DNA from: Gautieria morchelliformis
Lineage: Eukaryota > Basidiomycota > Agaricomycetes > Gomphales > Gomphaceae
Direction of reading: 5' to 3'
NCBI GenBank assembly: GCA_015179125.1
Contig: WHVA01000166.1
Coordinates: 147,247 to 211,246 of the forward strand
Length of the DNA stretch: 64,000 nucleotides
The notes under the pieces are model-generated. The model was not told the origin of the DNA and made no database searches. It was given only the letters and a program-made list of their open reading frames with translations. Positions 41,845 through 50,760 of this stretch are shown here, piece by piece. The position numbers and the translations under genes are program-made. Every line of letters starts with the position of its first letter. The first letter of the stretch is position 1.

Positions 41845-43651
41845 TTAACCAGTACCTGAAGGAGACACTAACTGCTCACTGGAGACAATAGGCCCCACCA
41901 TTTCTACATCTCTGGGACATCCAGTTGCCCAAGGAAACTCATCCAACTCTATCCCAGCAGGCCCAGCCCCTTCATGCAGGCTTTCCCGAACAGCCACATT
42001 GTCCTCTGAGGTCTCAGCACTAAAAGCCTGGCTCAGTTGTGGGTTCCCAAATTCAGCCACTATGGCATTGTGAACACTTTGTCTGGCAGCTTGGAAGGTG
42101 GAGAATGAAAGAGTAGGTAATGAGGGGCTGTGAAGTTGACTGTGTCTCTCTTGGAGAGTTAGATGGAACCGGCAGATGATAATCACTGAAAAGCTGTATG
42201 TGCACTGCTAGTACTATTGTGTCCTTCTTTTTAAATTGGTGAGAATATACCTATTCTGCAGAGGGTTTAAGAAGCCAGCAAGGCTTGGCTTTGTATCCCA
42301 GAGGAGCTGATATTAGCCATTTTATTATCATTATCGATACCTTACATACCCTTAACACCTAAATTGAGAGAGAACACCAAGTGAACTCTGAAGCTCAACA
42401 GGTTTATAAGTTAATGTACCTTCTTTGTGATCGAGGCCGATAGGGCCTAGGGGGTAGTATCAGCCAAAGTAATTGTAAGCACAAATCTGGATATGAATCA
42501 GATGTATGAAATATCATAGGGAACCATATTCTATACCCATATCTGACAAAGCCTTACCTGTATATTAGTGATATGTCCACACATATAAGCAGTACATTGT
42601 ATACTCACCTTGGTAAATCACAAGGCTAATGAGAGATGTCTTATCCCGAATTGCACCTTTCTGCCAAAGCTTCAAGGTTTCAATTGAGCTCTGAATGGTT
42701 ACTAGCACAACTCCAGTGTCACAAAGGATTACAGCAACACCACCGATGGCATCCACTGTCAAAGCTATTCAGAGACAGAGTGGGCAAGGCCTCTAAAGCT
42801 TACACCTGAAGAAATTTTTAGCATAAACCTAGGTAGAAAGTCCTAGGCCATATTAACAACTCCAATGTATTTGCTTGTGAAGCAGTGGGATTGCAGTTGT
42901 TCAAAACAGACACATACTATATCCAGTGAAGTGAATATATGTTATTTATGTAAAATATGGACAGGCACATACCACTTCAGGGATAATAGCACCAAGCATA
43001 AGCAGCCAGATAACACCCAAAACCCTTTGATTCTGAAAGGAGATAGCATAGGTGCGAGCTAGCAGAAGGCCTAGACAAAAAAATTGGGTTAATATTTCTA
43101 ATTGAAAGTATATGGTTATTATCACTCACCCTGTACTCCGATCAGAGGAAAGACACTAAAAGCATAACCTAGGCGAATTATAGTATTACATTTCCTTCAA
43201 TGATTTGAGTTGCTATGTTGCTTCTTCATAAGGAATGAAAGTCATACTAGATACTCATGCAAATCAGTTGGGGTGTACACATGAGAACCTTGGTAATCAC
43301 CTCAAGGGATATGTTAGATTGACCGACATACATAAGAATAAGAAACATAGCTAAACCCAAGTAACGAGCGAATAAATAGAGAATGGTGCCGATTTTGACG
43401 TTCTTGCACCAAATGTATCTGACCTCAGATGGCAGTGTGAGGAGACTGTCGTAGATGAGCAGTGCTGTGTAACAAGCTATGGAAATCGTGGAATTATACT
43501 GAGAACGTGTACGCATACCAAGTGCTGCGAAGTTGACAGAGCGGACCGCAAAGCTAGTTCAGATAAGTCCTTCTGCATCTCACAGAATACAGTAAGTACG
43601 TACCTGTCTGATAGTATCTGGATAATAGCCGGGGGGTTCCGTCTGAGCCAT
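41845..43651 (-). CDS. DUF6533-family membrane protein gene
   Basis: Multi-exon minus-strand gene. First ATG at 43651 (MAQTEPPGYYPDTIRQ, exon to 43604, donor GTACGT). The next clear exon (about 43498-43301) encodes YNSTISIACYTALLIYDSLL, TLPSEVRYIWCKN, LYLFARYLGLAMFLI. Later exons give ARTYAISFQNQRVLGVIWLL (about 43075-42985) and AIGGVAVILCDTGVVLVTIQ (about 42745-42610), both membrane helices. The last exon is a soluble tail (LQERHSQLHSPSLPTLSF to SSEQLVSPSGTG) ending at 41845. This helix pattern with EVRYIW is that of the DUF6533 family, abundant in agaricomycetes, function unknown. Several exon joins near 43500 and 43170 do not fit cleanly, so the copy may be damaged. Confidence 0.68.
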
Positions 43652-44066
43652 GGGGCGAGAAAGAAAAAATGGGATGCAGACGGGGGACTCAGTTTTGCGT
43701 AGCGCTGTGCGGTTGGAGTAGCAGACCGCGGAATGTGCCTATATATGATTCTGGCCATGTCAGATCAACAGATATTCGCAGCATCTCTGAAAGATGGCAT
43801 AATTTGCAATACGGGTGTGTTTGATAGATGAACACCATATTAAAAAGATTGTAAGTTAGTAAGTAATACCAAGTAGGTGTATCAGATACAGTTAGCCGAC
43901 TGAATATTCTCGTCAGATTGTTCACTACACTGATCCAGCATGGGCTGGAAGTGATTCGGAGCGATTTTAGAGATCATTCCAGGCAATTCGACGTCGAACG
44001 GCATGTAATTGGTCCTCATTGGCAATCCAGAGTGAGCGCCAGAAGAATGTTAATGAAAACCAACCG

Positions 44067-44270
44067 CTACAAGCTCACGTATGGTAAGGCCGGCGTTGGC
44101 GAAGGTACGGCATATGACGAAGATGACGCATCGATAGTATCGCTCCGCATCGCCATCCCTGTCAGTGTGACATATACGAGGATCAAAAAAATGAACACGA
44201 GGAAGGAAAAGGGACGATGACCTAAAATGGCAATTTCAGCGATGTCAGATAGTCTCGGTAGAGGCGCCAT
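44067..44270 (-). CDS. Small one-helix membrane protein or first exon
   Basis: 67 codons from ATG 44270: MAPLPRLSDIAEIAILGHR, then a strong hydrophobic helix SFLVFIFLILVYVTLTG and a Ser/Pro-rich tail. A type II membrane anchor layout, as in the N-terminus of a Golgi enzyme. A GTGAGC donor after PALPY (about 44079) and an AG near 44018 allow a longer spliced protein, but I see no recognisable continuation. Copia B is inserted 74 bp upstream of this ATG. Confidence 0.4.
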   Translation of the reverse strand: MAPLPRLSDIAEIAILGHRPFSFLVFIFLILVYVTLTGMAMRSDTIDASSSSYAVPSPTPALPYVSL

Positions 44271-44343
44271 CTCGTCGTGGCAGTATATCAGGATATGGAT
44301 GGATATATGGATAATTCGGCCTCCTGCGTGTAGTGGAACTGAC

Positions 44344-44841
44344 TGTTGGGTGCATTTATGCTCCTGCACCAAAATCAAGCATAATATATCCAATTTGTTG
44401 TGAGGCCTTCCAATTTCTTCTCACATTGTTCTTGTATTATGCATCCATTTCTCTGGTTATTTTCGAAATTTTCCACTCATTCCTTATCTCTCTATTTCAT
44501 CTTGTTATTCCTACTTTCACAAGCGGCTGCACCCAGCGGAGTCTGAAATGACTTCGACGCGCGAGCTCTTGGGCGCTAAAGGGCCGGGTAGTAGTACATG
44601 CGCAGTGGAACACATTTCCCCCTCTCTCAGTGACCACTAAATTCACTGAGAGAGGCAAGTAAATTAGTCTAGTAGTCTTTGCATTTATTGACCTAGAAAT
44701 CCTCTGTAGTGAATTGATTTCTAGGTAGTGTATAATATATTTATAGTGACCACTAAATTCACTGAGAGAGTGAATTGATTTCTAGTCTATTCTTTTCATT
44801 AACAAGTCCATACCTACTGCCTATAATTCCTGTCCTCTACA
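44344..44841 (+). repeat. 5' LTR of copia B
   Basis: 498 bp, TGTTGGGTGC...CCTCTACA. A stem CTCTCTCAGTGA/TCACTGAGAGAG lies at about 44623-44654. A 41-nt sequence occurs twice: interrupted (44629-44654 plus 44710-44724, with 44655-44709 GCAAGT...CTGTAG between) and contiguous (44745-44785). TATAATATATTTAT lies just before the second copy. Confidence 0.95.
44655..44709 (+). other. Intron-like segment in the copia B LTR
   Basis: 55 nt starting GCAAGT (the usual form of a GC donor) and ending CTCTGTAG, with a branch-like TTGAC 20-odd bases before the end. Length is that of host introns here. The contiguous copy at 44745-44785 is what exact removal of this segment would give. Equivalent segments: 49416-49470, 12226-12280, 16985-17039, 31135-31185. 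Confidence 0.6.
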
Positions 44842-44842
44842 G

Positions 44843-44854
44843 GGTTATGGGCCC
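44843..44854 (+). other. Primer binding site of copia B
   Basis: GGTTATGGGCCC. The gag ATG (44847-44849) is inside the site, so primer pairing and translation start share bases. Confidence 0.7.
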
Positions 44855-47800
44855 CGGAGACACTTCTGAGAAGCTGTTGGGTGTTGAGAAGCTTGCTACT
44901 GATGGAAGTAATTGGCCATTGTGGCGAGCCACTCTCATCAGCTATTTCGAGTCCAAAAATTTGCTCAAGCATGTAGAAGGGAGAGTCACTCGACCTCCTG
45001 ATCCTCCAGTCATGCCCCCAGGCCATATTCTAACAGAAGCTGAGGAAACTCAGATGGATAAGGCCGAGGAGAAGCTGGAGAGATACCTTGCTAGAGAAGG
45101 ACAAGCCAAGACCCAAATAATCGTCTCAGTGTCAGAGTCATTAGCCCTGATGCTACAGAAGCAGAAGACAGCAAAAGAGACTTGGGATGCACTGGTCAAT
45201 GAAATGACCAAAAAGCCCAAGATGGTCCTCACCAGCCTGCAGAGACAACTCCGCAGTATGAGATGTCCTGAGGATGGAGACTTGAGAGATCACTTGGACA
45301 AGGCCCAAGACCTATATGCTCGTCTTAATGAGATGGGAGCTAGAGTTTCCGAAGAAGAATTCATGGACATCATCCTTGCATCACTTCCACCATCCTATGA
45401 GGCAGTCATGAACGCCCTTACCACTTCGCTTGAAGAATGCGGGATGCCATTGGTCCCTGATAATATTATTAGGGTACTAAAGGCTCAGTATGACAGGAAG
45501 AAAACACTCCCGCAAGAAGAGCAGGTGTTTATTGGTTCATCTACTAAGAAGGACCAGAAGGGGCAGAAGGCGCATGTATGCACCAACTGCAAAAAGCCTG
45601 GACATTCCATCGAAAATTGCTGGGCTAAAGGAGGTGGTAAAGAAGGTCAAGGACCACGTCAGAAGAAGAAAGCCAAAGGCAAGAAGAAGAAGAAGGGTAA
45701 AGCAAAAGCGAATGTTGCCGAAGAAGAGTCCTCTTCTGAGGAAAGTGGTGATGGGCATCTTGCCTTCACCAATTTTGACGAGTGCTCTAATTTCAATTTG
45801 AGCACATCCTCAGGAGTTATAGTTATACTCGACACCGGAACGACATCGCATATGACTCCTCACAAAAATTTATTGAGGAACTACTGTCAATTCTCACAGC
45901 CGAGGACTATCCGAGCAGCCAACAAAGGTACCTTTGATGCCTTCGGCTCAGGACTGCTCGTATTATCCAATAAGGTTGGAGATAGAACAGTAGAAGTCAC
46001 GTTGCAAGATACATACTATGCACCCAAAATTGCTGCTACCCTCGTCTCGATCGGTCGGTGCGATGATGCTGGCTACGACATTCGACTCGGTGGCCAGAAA
46101 TGCACAATATCTAATGCTGCTGGAAAAGTATTGATGCAAGCACCGAAAGTCAATGGCTTATATCGACTAGACCTCCAGTCACCAAGTGCTCAAGCCCATA
46201 TGTGTTTATCTGCCATGGAAATTCATCAAAAGATGGGGCACATCTCGCAGAAGTCCCTACAACATCTATTAAATCATGGCATGATATTGGGCATTGAACT
46301 GAGCTCCACAGGCGATAGAATTGTCTGTGATGCGTGTATTCAGGCCAAGATTGCGCGCAAACCTCTTCCTCGAGAACCCAGAGACCGAACATCAAAATTC
46401 GGTGACAGAATTTATTCTGATGTCTGGGGACCTGCAAGGCACCTCACAATCGATAAGAAGTCATATTATGTCTCCTTTATCGATGATTACTCAAGAGAAT
46501 CGGTGATCTATCTCATGGCGAACAAATCAGAAGCATTCTCAAAATACAAGCTCTACGAGGCTTTAATGCTTCGACAGAGAAATGTGCACATCAAGGCACT
46601 TGTTTCTGATCGAGGGGGCGAGTATACGAGCTCTGAATTCGAACAGCATCTAGCCAAACAAGGCACGAAGCATCAGTTGACGGTACACGACACACCAGAG
46701 TCCAATGGTGTTGCGGAACGCCTGAACCGAACTCTCACTGAGAGAACTCGTGCCATGCTGCTAGAATCAGGCCTTCCTAAGATATTATGGGGCTATGCGA
46801 TACAGCATGCCAATTATCTTAGGAACAGGACGCATACAAGAGCTCTACCAAATAAAACGCCCTACGAGATGATTCACCATGAAAAACCGAATCTCAAAGA
46901 CATTCACGCGTGGGGAACTGAAATCTATGTCAAAGTCACTCAGGGAGATAAATTGGCAGCTCGTGCCAAGAGAGCTCGGTGGATAGGAATTTCTGCGCAG
47001 AGCCATGGTCATTATGTTTATTGGCCTGACTCGCACAAAGTTTCTGTCGAGCGGAACGTTGTCTTTGATTCAGAAATGAAGAAGGGAAAGGTCCCAATCA
47101 TTTCTATTGAGGAATCCAAGCTACCTACGTCTAAAGAGGAGAAGAAGGCCATTCCGGCATCAGTGCCTGTGCCCGGTCGCTTAGTCAGCGAAGAGGCAAA
47201 GATCGAAGAAATTGATGAAAGTGCACCGGAAGAATATCTTGAAAAGCTGCAACCTATTCAGGGAGTTGATGACAGACCTAGAGAAGCTGAACCGATAAGG
47301 AGAAGCGAAAGGATCCGTCAACAACAAGTGCAGCCGGCCCCATCAGGTCCCGTGACAAGATCTCAAACTCAGAGACAAACTGGCGCACATATGACTACGC
47401 TAGCTTACGAGGACGTTGAGGACCATGAAGAAGTTTTATTCGACCAAGAATTATCCTCCGAGATTGATGGCATCAGTAGCTATGAGTGTGCCATCAGTGC
47501 GTTTCTAACCGACGGTCAAAACAATAACAAGGCGCCGGATTTGAGTCAAATTGAACCTAGCAATGCAGACGAAGCTCTGAATAATCCTATATGGAAGAAA
47601 TCAATGGACAAAGAGTATGAGGCCCTAATCGACAAGGGAGTGTGGGAACGAGCCAAACCACCTCCTGGAGCCAACATTGTCGGTAATAAATGGGTCTACC
47701 TTTGGAAGCGTAATCCAGAAGGGAAACCAATAATGCCTAAATCGAGAATGGTCGCCCAAGGCTTCACACAGAAGTTTGGAGTCGACTATGATGAGACATA

Positions 47801-49091
47801 CTCACCTGTTGCTCGGTTATCCTCCCTACGGATCATATGTGCCATTGCTGCTAGGAATGACTGGCCTATTCATCAAATGGACGTGGACTACGCATACCTC
47901 AATGCTACGTTGCCCGAACCTATTTACATGAAGCAGCCGTATGGATATGAGTCAGGAGACAAAGGCGAAGTGCTACTTTTGAAGAAAGCACTCTATGGCC
48001 TCAAGCAATCTGGAAGAGAATGGTATAAACGTCTAAGTGGTGAATTCCACAAGTTAGGATTCACTACGTCAGCCACAGACGGGGCTGTATTTTATAGACG
48101 TGGCGGAAAGGGGCATGTGATCATTGCAACAGCTGTGGACGATCTTACCATCACAGCTGAGAATCAATCAGTCCTGGACGAAGTCAAACGAGATCTTGCT
48201 CAGGTCTTCAGTATGAAAGATCTAGGCGAGATTCATTGGCTATTGAATCTCAAAATCGAAAGAGACTGGCAGAAGAAGACCATTGCAATTTCACAACCTG
48301 CATACATCGAGAAGATCATCAAAAAATTTAATCTCGAAGATGCAAAGACTTATGCTACGCCTCTTGATCCAGCCGTAAAATTATCTAAAGACCAATGTCC
48401 TTCTACAGAGAGAGGCAAGAAAGCCATGTCGAAGTTTCCATACAGGCAAGCTATAGGATCACTGATGTGGGCGGCTGTAGCCACTCGACCTGACATTGCA
48501 TTTGCGGTGTCATTACTCTCGCAATTCCTTGAAAATCCAGGTGGCACACACTGGAATGCAGTCAAACGTGTCTTCAAATATTTGAAAGGCACGAAGTATT
48601 ACAAACTCACACTTGGAAGAAATCAAGACGGCTTGATGGGGTATTCAGATGCGGATTGGGGTTCACAGAGTCATAGGCGTTCGTATTCGGCATACTTATT
48701 TCAGATTGATGGAGGCACTGTTTCATGGAGTTGCCAGAAACAGTCGATAGTAGCCCTCTCATCAACTGAAGCCGAATTCGTCGCCCTGACCCATGCGGGC
48801 AAAGAGGCTCTTTGGATGCGCCATTTTATTTCTGAAATATTCCAACCACTGAACAGACCCATCCAAGTTTATTCAGACAATCAATCAGCCATTGCCATCA
48901 CGTATGGCACCCAACAACACACGAGAACCAAGCATTTCGACATCCGATTATATTTCCTTCGAGATATAATCAAAAATCAACAAGCCAAGCTCGTTTATTT
49001 GCCAACCGAACAAATGTTGGCAGATATCCTCACTAAAGGACTTCCTAGTCCTAGAGTGAAGATTCTCAACGAGCAAATCGGAATATATTAA
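44847..49091 (+). CDS. Copia B Gag-Pol polyprotein, 1414 residues
   Basis: Complete Ty1/copia polyprotein. Gag about 1-240; CCHC knuckle CTNCKKPGHSIENC at about 245-258, followed by a Lys-rich stretch; protease ILDTGTTSHMT at about 328-337; integrase zinc site (HQKMGHIS ... CDACIQAK) and core with SDVWGP, DDYSRESV and E in PESNGVAERLNRT; a charged linker; reverse transcriptase with WVYLWKRN, DYDETYSPVARLSSLR, YGLKQSGREW and the active site TAVDDLTI, in which Ala replaces the usual Tyr of YxDD; RNase H with SDADWGS, SSTEAEFVAL and KHFDIRLYFLRD. I start at ATG 44847, which overlaps the primer site; upstream in-frame codons lack ATG. Gag and Pol are in one frame, as in plant and many fungal copia elements. 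The element should be self-sufficient. Confidence 0.95.
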   Translation: MGPGDTSEKLLGVEKLATDGSNWPLWRATLISYFESKNLLKHVEGRVTRPPDPPVMPPGHILTEAEETQMDKAEEKLERYLAREGQAKTQIIVSVSESLALMLQKQKTAKETWDALVNEMTKKPKMVLTSLQRQLRSMRCPEDGDLRDHLDKAQDLYARLNEMGARVSEEEFMDIILASLPPSYEAVMNALTTSLEECGMPLVPDNIIRVLKAQYDRKKTLPQEEQVFIGSSTKKDQKGQKAHVCTNCKKPGHSIENCWAKGGGKEGQGPRQKKKAKGKKKKKGKAKANVAEEESSSEESGDGHLAFTNFDECSNFNLSTSSGVIVILDTGTTSHMTPHKNLLRNYCQFSQPRTIRAANKGTFDAFGSGLLVLSNKVGDRTVEVTLQDTYYAPKIAATLVSIGRCDDAGYDIRLGGQKCTISNAAGKVLMQAPKVNGLYRLDLQSPSAQAHMCLSAMEIHQKMGHISQKSLQHLLNHGMILGIELSSTGDRIVCDACIQAKIARKPLPREPRDRTSKFGDRIYSDVWGPARHLTIDKKSYYVSFIDDYSRESVIYLMANKSEAFSKYKLYEALMLRQRNVHIKALVSDRGGEYTSSEFEQHLAKQGTKHQLTVHDTPESNGVAERLNRTLTERTRAMLLESGLPKILWGYAIQHANYLRNRTHTRALPNKTPYEMIHHEKPNLKDIHAWGTEIYVKVTQGDKLAARAKRARWIGISAQSHGHYVYWPDSHKVSVERNVVFDSEMKKGKVPIISIEESKLPTSKEEKKAIPASVPVPGRLVSEEAKIEEIDESAPEEYLEKLQPIQGVDDRPREAEPIRRSERIRQQQVQPAPSGPVTRSQTQRQTGAHMTTLAYEDVEDHEEVLFDQELSSEIDGISSYECAISAFLTDGQNNNKAPDLSQIEPSNADEALNNPIWKKSMDKEYEALIDKGVWERAKPPPGANIVGNKWVYLWKRNPEGKPIMPKSRMVAQGFTQKFGVDYDETYSPVARLSSLRIICAIAARNDWPIHQMDVDYAYLNATLPEPIYMKQPYGYESGDKGEVLLLKKALYGLKQSGREWYKRLSGEFHKLGFTTSATDGAVFYRRGGKGHVIIATAVDDLTITAENQSVLDEVKRDLAQVFSMKDLGEIHWLLNLKIERDWQKKTIAISQPAYIEKIIKKFNLEDAKTYATPLDPAVKLSKDQCPSTERGKKAMSKFPYRQAIGSLMWAAVATRPDIAFAVSLLSQFLENPGGTHWNAVKRVFKYLKGTKYYKLTLGRNQDGLMGYSDADWGSQSHRRSYSAYLFQIDGGTVSWSCQKQSIVALSSTEAEFVALTHAGKEALWMRHFISEIFQPLNRPIQVYSDNQSAIAITYGTQQHTRTKHFDIRLYFLRDIIKNQQAKLVYLPTEQMLADILTKGLPSPRVKILNEQIGIY

Positions 49092-49104
49092 GCTTGAGGG
49101 GGCG
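49092..49104 (+). other. Polypurine tract of copia B
   Basis: GCTTGAGGGGGCG directly before the 3' LTR; the G run primes plus-strand synthesis. Identical in copia A. Confidence 0.75.
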
Positions 49105-49602
49105 TGTTGGGTGCATTTATGCTCCTGCACCAAAATCAAGCATAATATATCCAATTTGTTGTGAGGCCTTCCAATTTCTTCTCACATTGTTCTTGTATTA
49201 TGCATCCATTTCTCTGGTTATTTTCGAAATTTTCCACTCATTCCTTATCTCTCTATTTCATCTTGTTATTCCTACTTTCACAAGCGGCTGCACCCAGCGG
49301 AGTCTGAAATGACTTCGACGCGCGAGCTCTTGGGCGCTAAAGGGCCGGGTAGTAGTACATGCGCAGTGGAACACATTTCCCCCTCTCTCAGTGACCACTA
49401 AATTCACTGAGAGAGGCAAGTAAATTAGTCTAGTAGTCTTTGCATTTATTGACCTAGAAATCCTCTGTAGTGAATTGATTTCTAGGTAGTGTATAATATA
49501 TTTATAGTGACCACTAAATTCACTGAGAGAGTGAATTGATTTCTAGTCTATTCTTTTCATTAACAAGTCCATACCTACTGCCTATAATTCCTGTCCTCTA
49601 CA
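49105..49602 (+). repeat. 3' LTR of copia B
   Basis: 498 bp, no difference from the 5' LTR found by eye. Carries the same interrupted (intron-like 49416-49470) and contiguous (49506-49546) copies. Confidence 0.95.
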
Positions 49603-49607
49603 CTGAC

Positions 49608-50760
49608 TACTGGGTTAAGACGTGAGGCACAACGACATGGCATCCGTGATATGGCGCATGGGGCGTATCAGCTGTGCGGTGATGTAGAGCTGTTCCCAGT
49701 GGCCCGCGACCAGTGGTCGCAGTTGTAACTTGGTATGAATGCATTAGAATGATGACAGCGAGAATATATTGGACTTCTGGCATGCTTTTGCAGTCATCCA
49801 ATACAGTAATTAGATTGGAAAATTTTGTAGTTGTCATGAATCAAAATGTCTGCGCACCGGGTAGTAACAAGCTAAGTAAGCTCGTTGCATCAGTCACTTA
49901 GCAACATCATCCAGACACACACATTTCCATCGCATTTCGTAATGGTTCCTTGTATAGCGTTATCGACCGGATACTGGTGTCGTGCGTGGCCACATCAGAA
50001 TGTACATGCATGCAACACCGGACTAAGAATAGATCAGGGACAGGTCCGCGTCGGCGCATGGGATTGATCGAGGTTCAGGCACTTCGCGTGTGCTTCTTGC
50101 TCGCGCGTGGCTGCAGCATCCGGGCGCACGCGCGCTGGGTGCCGTCTCCCACGACGACGCCCATGCCCGCCGAGCCCCCGTTCCGCCTGCACCGCGCTCG
50201 TGCGCTGGCGGCGGGGTCCGACAGCGCACGCGACGGGTCGGCTCGCTGGACAAGCGGGTGCGCGGATACGAGTGGAGCCACCGACGGTGGTCAGTGTCGT
50301 GTGCAGGCTGCTATACTCAAGCGGGACGTCGCCGCTTCCGGTCACGAGCGTGCGTCATTGCCTGCTTGCCGCTCTCCTCTCTCTTCCCACCGGAGGTCTC
50401 AACCTATCACTCGACGATGAAGAGTAATTTATCTGATACATTCGATCAGTGACCGACAGAAGTATACCTGATTGGTCCTCGTGGGGCCTGCCTCGAGCCA
50501 AAACATTTTGTCCACACCATGGTGCTAACATTCTAAGTTAGAACATGTCACTGTGGGTAGTCAACCCAATGAATCCTATTGGGTGGACCCACTGAGGATT
50601 CAGTATATAAACCATACTAGCTAGTGTAAATACCAATAGAACCCGTTGAAAATTCAATGAATCGGTTTCAGTGGAAAAACCCCGAAGTATTCCCGCAGCA
50701 ATCAGAGTTGCAGGAAAGGCCCTTTCATTCGCACTACCTATTGTATACTGACTCTTGGCC
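49608..50760. other. No supported gene; contains a GC-rich island
   Basis: About 50040-50350 is markedly GC- and CpG-rich, unlike its surroundings, so that several frames on both strands stay open for about 100 codons. None shows a recognisable domain. The last 200 bp may be the promoter of the STAND gene that starts at 50761. Confidence 0.45.

Larger units (their letters stand above)
44344..49602 (+). mobile_element. Ty1/copia element B, intact
   Basis: 5259 bp, LTRs 44344-44841 and 49105-49602 in which I find no difference over 498 bp, perfect 5-bp duplicates CTGAC (44339-44343, 49603-49607), primer site, polypurine tract and one uninterrupted polyprotein. Very recent insertion and potentially mobile. 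Sister of copia A. Confidence 0.96.

Noticed and set aside
43499-43518. A 20-nt intron joining two exons of the DUF6533 gene
   Set aside because: Too short for spliceosomal removal; I leave the join open.
50107-50427. 106-codon plus-strand frame in the GC-rich island
   Set aside because: Several frames on both strands are open there because of base composition; no domain.
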